Below, in pieces: positions 45,253 to 45,366 of a DNA stretch of 45,366 bases (position 1 is the stretch's first letter; the number at the start of each line of letters is the position of its first letter). A model generated the notes under the pieces. It saw nothing but the letters and a program-made list of their open reading frames with translations. It had not been told where the DNA came from and searched no databases. Origin of the DNA: Beijerinckiaceae bacterium (GTDB lineage Bacteria; Pseudomonadota; Alphaproteobacteria; Rhizobiales; Beijerinckiaceae); contig CANGFT010000035.1 in NCBI GenBank assembly GCA_947453205.1, positions 1 through 45,366 of the forward strand. Direction: 5' to 3'. The position numbers and the translations under genes are program-made.

Positions 45253-45306
45253 GCCAGTCGCCCGCGAAGCGCGCTCCCATAGCGCCGTAGCGAGCGGGCG
45301 GCTGGC
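45253..45306. repeat. Large inverted repeat at window edge
   Basis: Arms GCCAGTCGCCCGC (45253-45265) and GCGGGCGGCTGGC (45294-45306) pair over 13 bases with one G-T. The 28-base loop contains a further GCGC/GCGC pair. It lies 36 bases after the DUF6641-like gene. Purpose unknown: terminator without T run, RNA element or replication/transfer site are all possible. Beyond it, a GTG at 45343 opens a frame (NTNTTKE) to the window end, too short to call. Confidence 0.55.
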
Positions 45307-45366
45307 GGTGGTCATCGGCGGTTCGCCCGGTCAAGCTGGGTTGTGAACACAAACACAACCAAGGAA

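Overview
The window is about 45 kb of GC-rich chromosome (visibly around two-thirds G+C in most genes) from an alphaproteobacterium, most likely of the order Hyphomicrobiales (Rhizobiales). The grounds are the gene order acnA - ccmABCDG - yciB - ftsY - mtaB - dapF, the presence of usg, the Mic60-like gene next to hemY, and the protein sequences. I cannot name the genus from sequence alone.

Layout. 1-3.5 kb: 3' end of pnp with its terminator, then a NitT/TauT-type ABC transporter (ATPase and two permeases) without a binding protein. 3.5-5.5 kb: an orphan brnA antitoxin with a decayed brnT fragment in front, then an ABC-F ATPase. 5.7-9.2 kb: a large RTX-type subtilase built for type I secretion, with four exact 243-bp repeat units. 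9.2-10.5 kb: a DUF2786 gene and an orphan higA preceded by the tail of a dead higB. 10.5-13.4 kb: a minus-strand cluster of an exported amidohydrolase, a transthyretin-like exported protein and two small membrane proteins. 13.4-15.1 kb: an AT-rich two-gene insertion holding a beta/sce7725-family gene and an sce7726-family nuclease-like gene, tail to tail; this is the most likely foreign, little-described system here. 15.1-20.2 kb: an iron-type binding protein, asd, two exported or membrane hypotheticals, leuB and usg. 20.4-31.3 kb: acnA, the cytochrome c maturation genes ccmA-B-C-D-G (including a 49-residue ccmD), yciB, ftsY, an RluA-type pseudouridine synthase, a PsiF-like protein, mtaB and dapF. 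31.5-41.2 kb: a GyrI-like exported protein, a metallo-beta-lactamase-fold enzyme, an NDUFAF5-like methyltransferase, a Tyr/Gly-rich exported protein, an iron alcohol dehydrogenase with a thioesterase, rlmN, dsbB, a T-shaped palindromic repeat, a DedA/YqaA-like protein, carbonic anhydrase and a CitE/HpcH-type lyase. 41.2-44.2 kb: Mic60-like protein and HemY. 44.4-45.4 kb: tRNA-Thr(CGT), an AT-richer stretch, a DUF6641-like gene and a large inverted repeat at the window edge, which looks like the start of a tRNA-associated accessory region.

How the genes fit together: the core is housekeeping (RNA decay, aspartate-family and leucine synthesis, TCA cycle, cytochrome c maturation, protein targeting, RNA modification, envelope thiol chemistry). 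Into it are set small accessory items: two toxin-antitoxin loci that both appear to have lost the toxin and kept the antitoxin, the sce7725/sce7726 pair, and the tRNA-flanking segment. No CRISPR array, transposase or integrase was seen.
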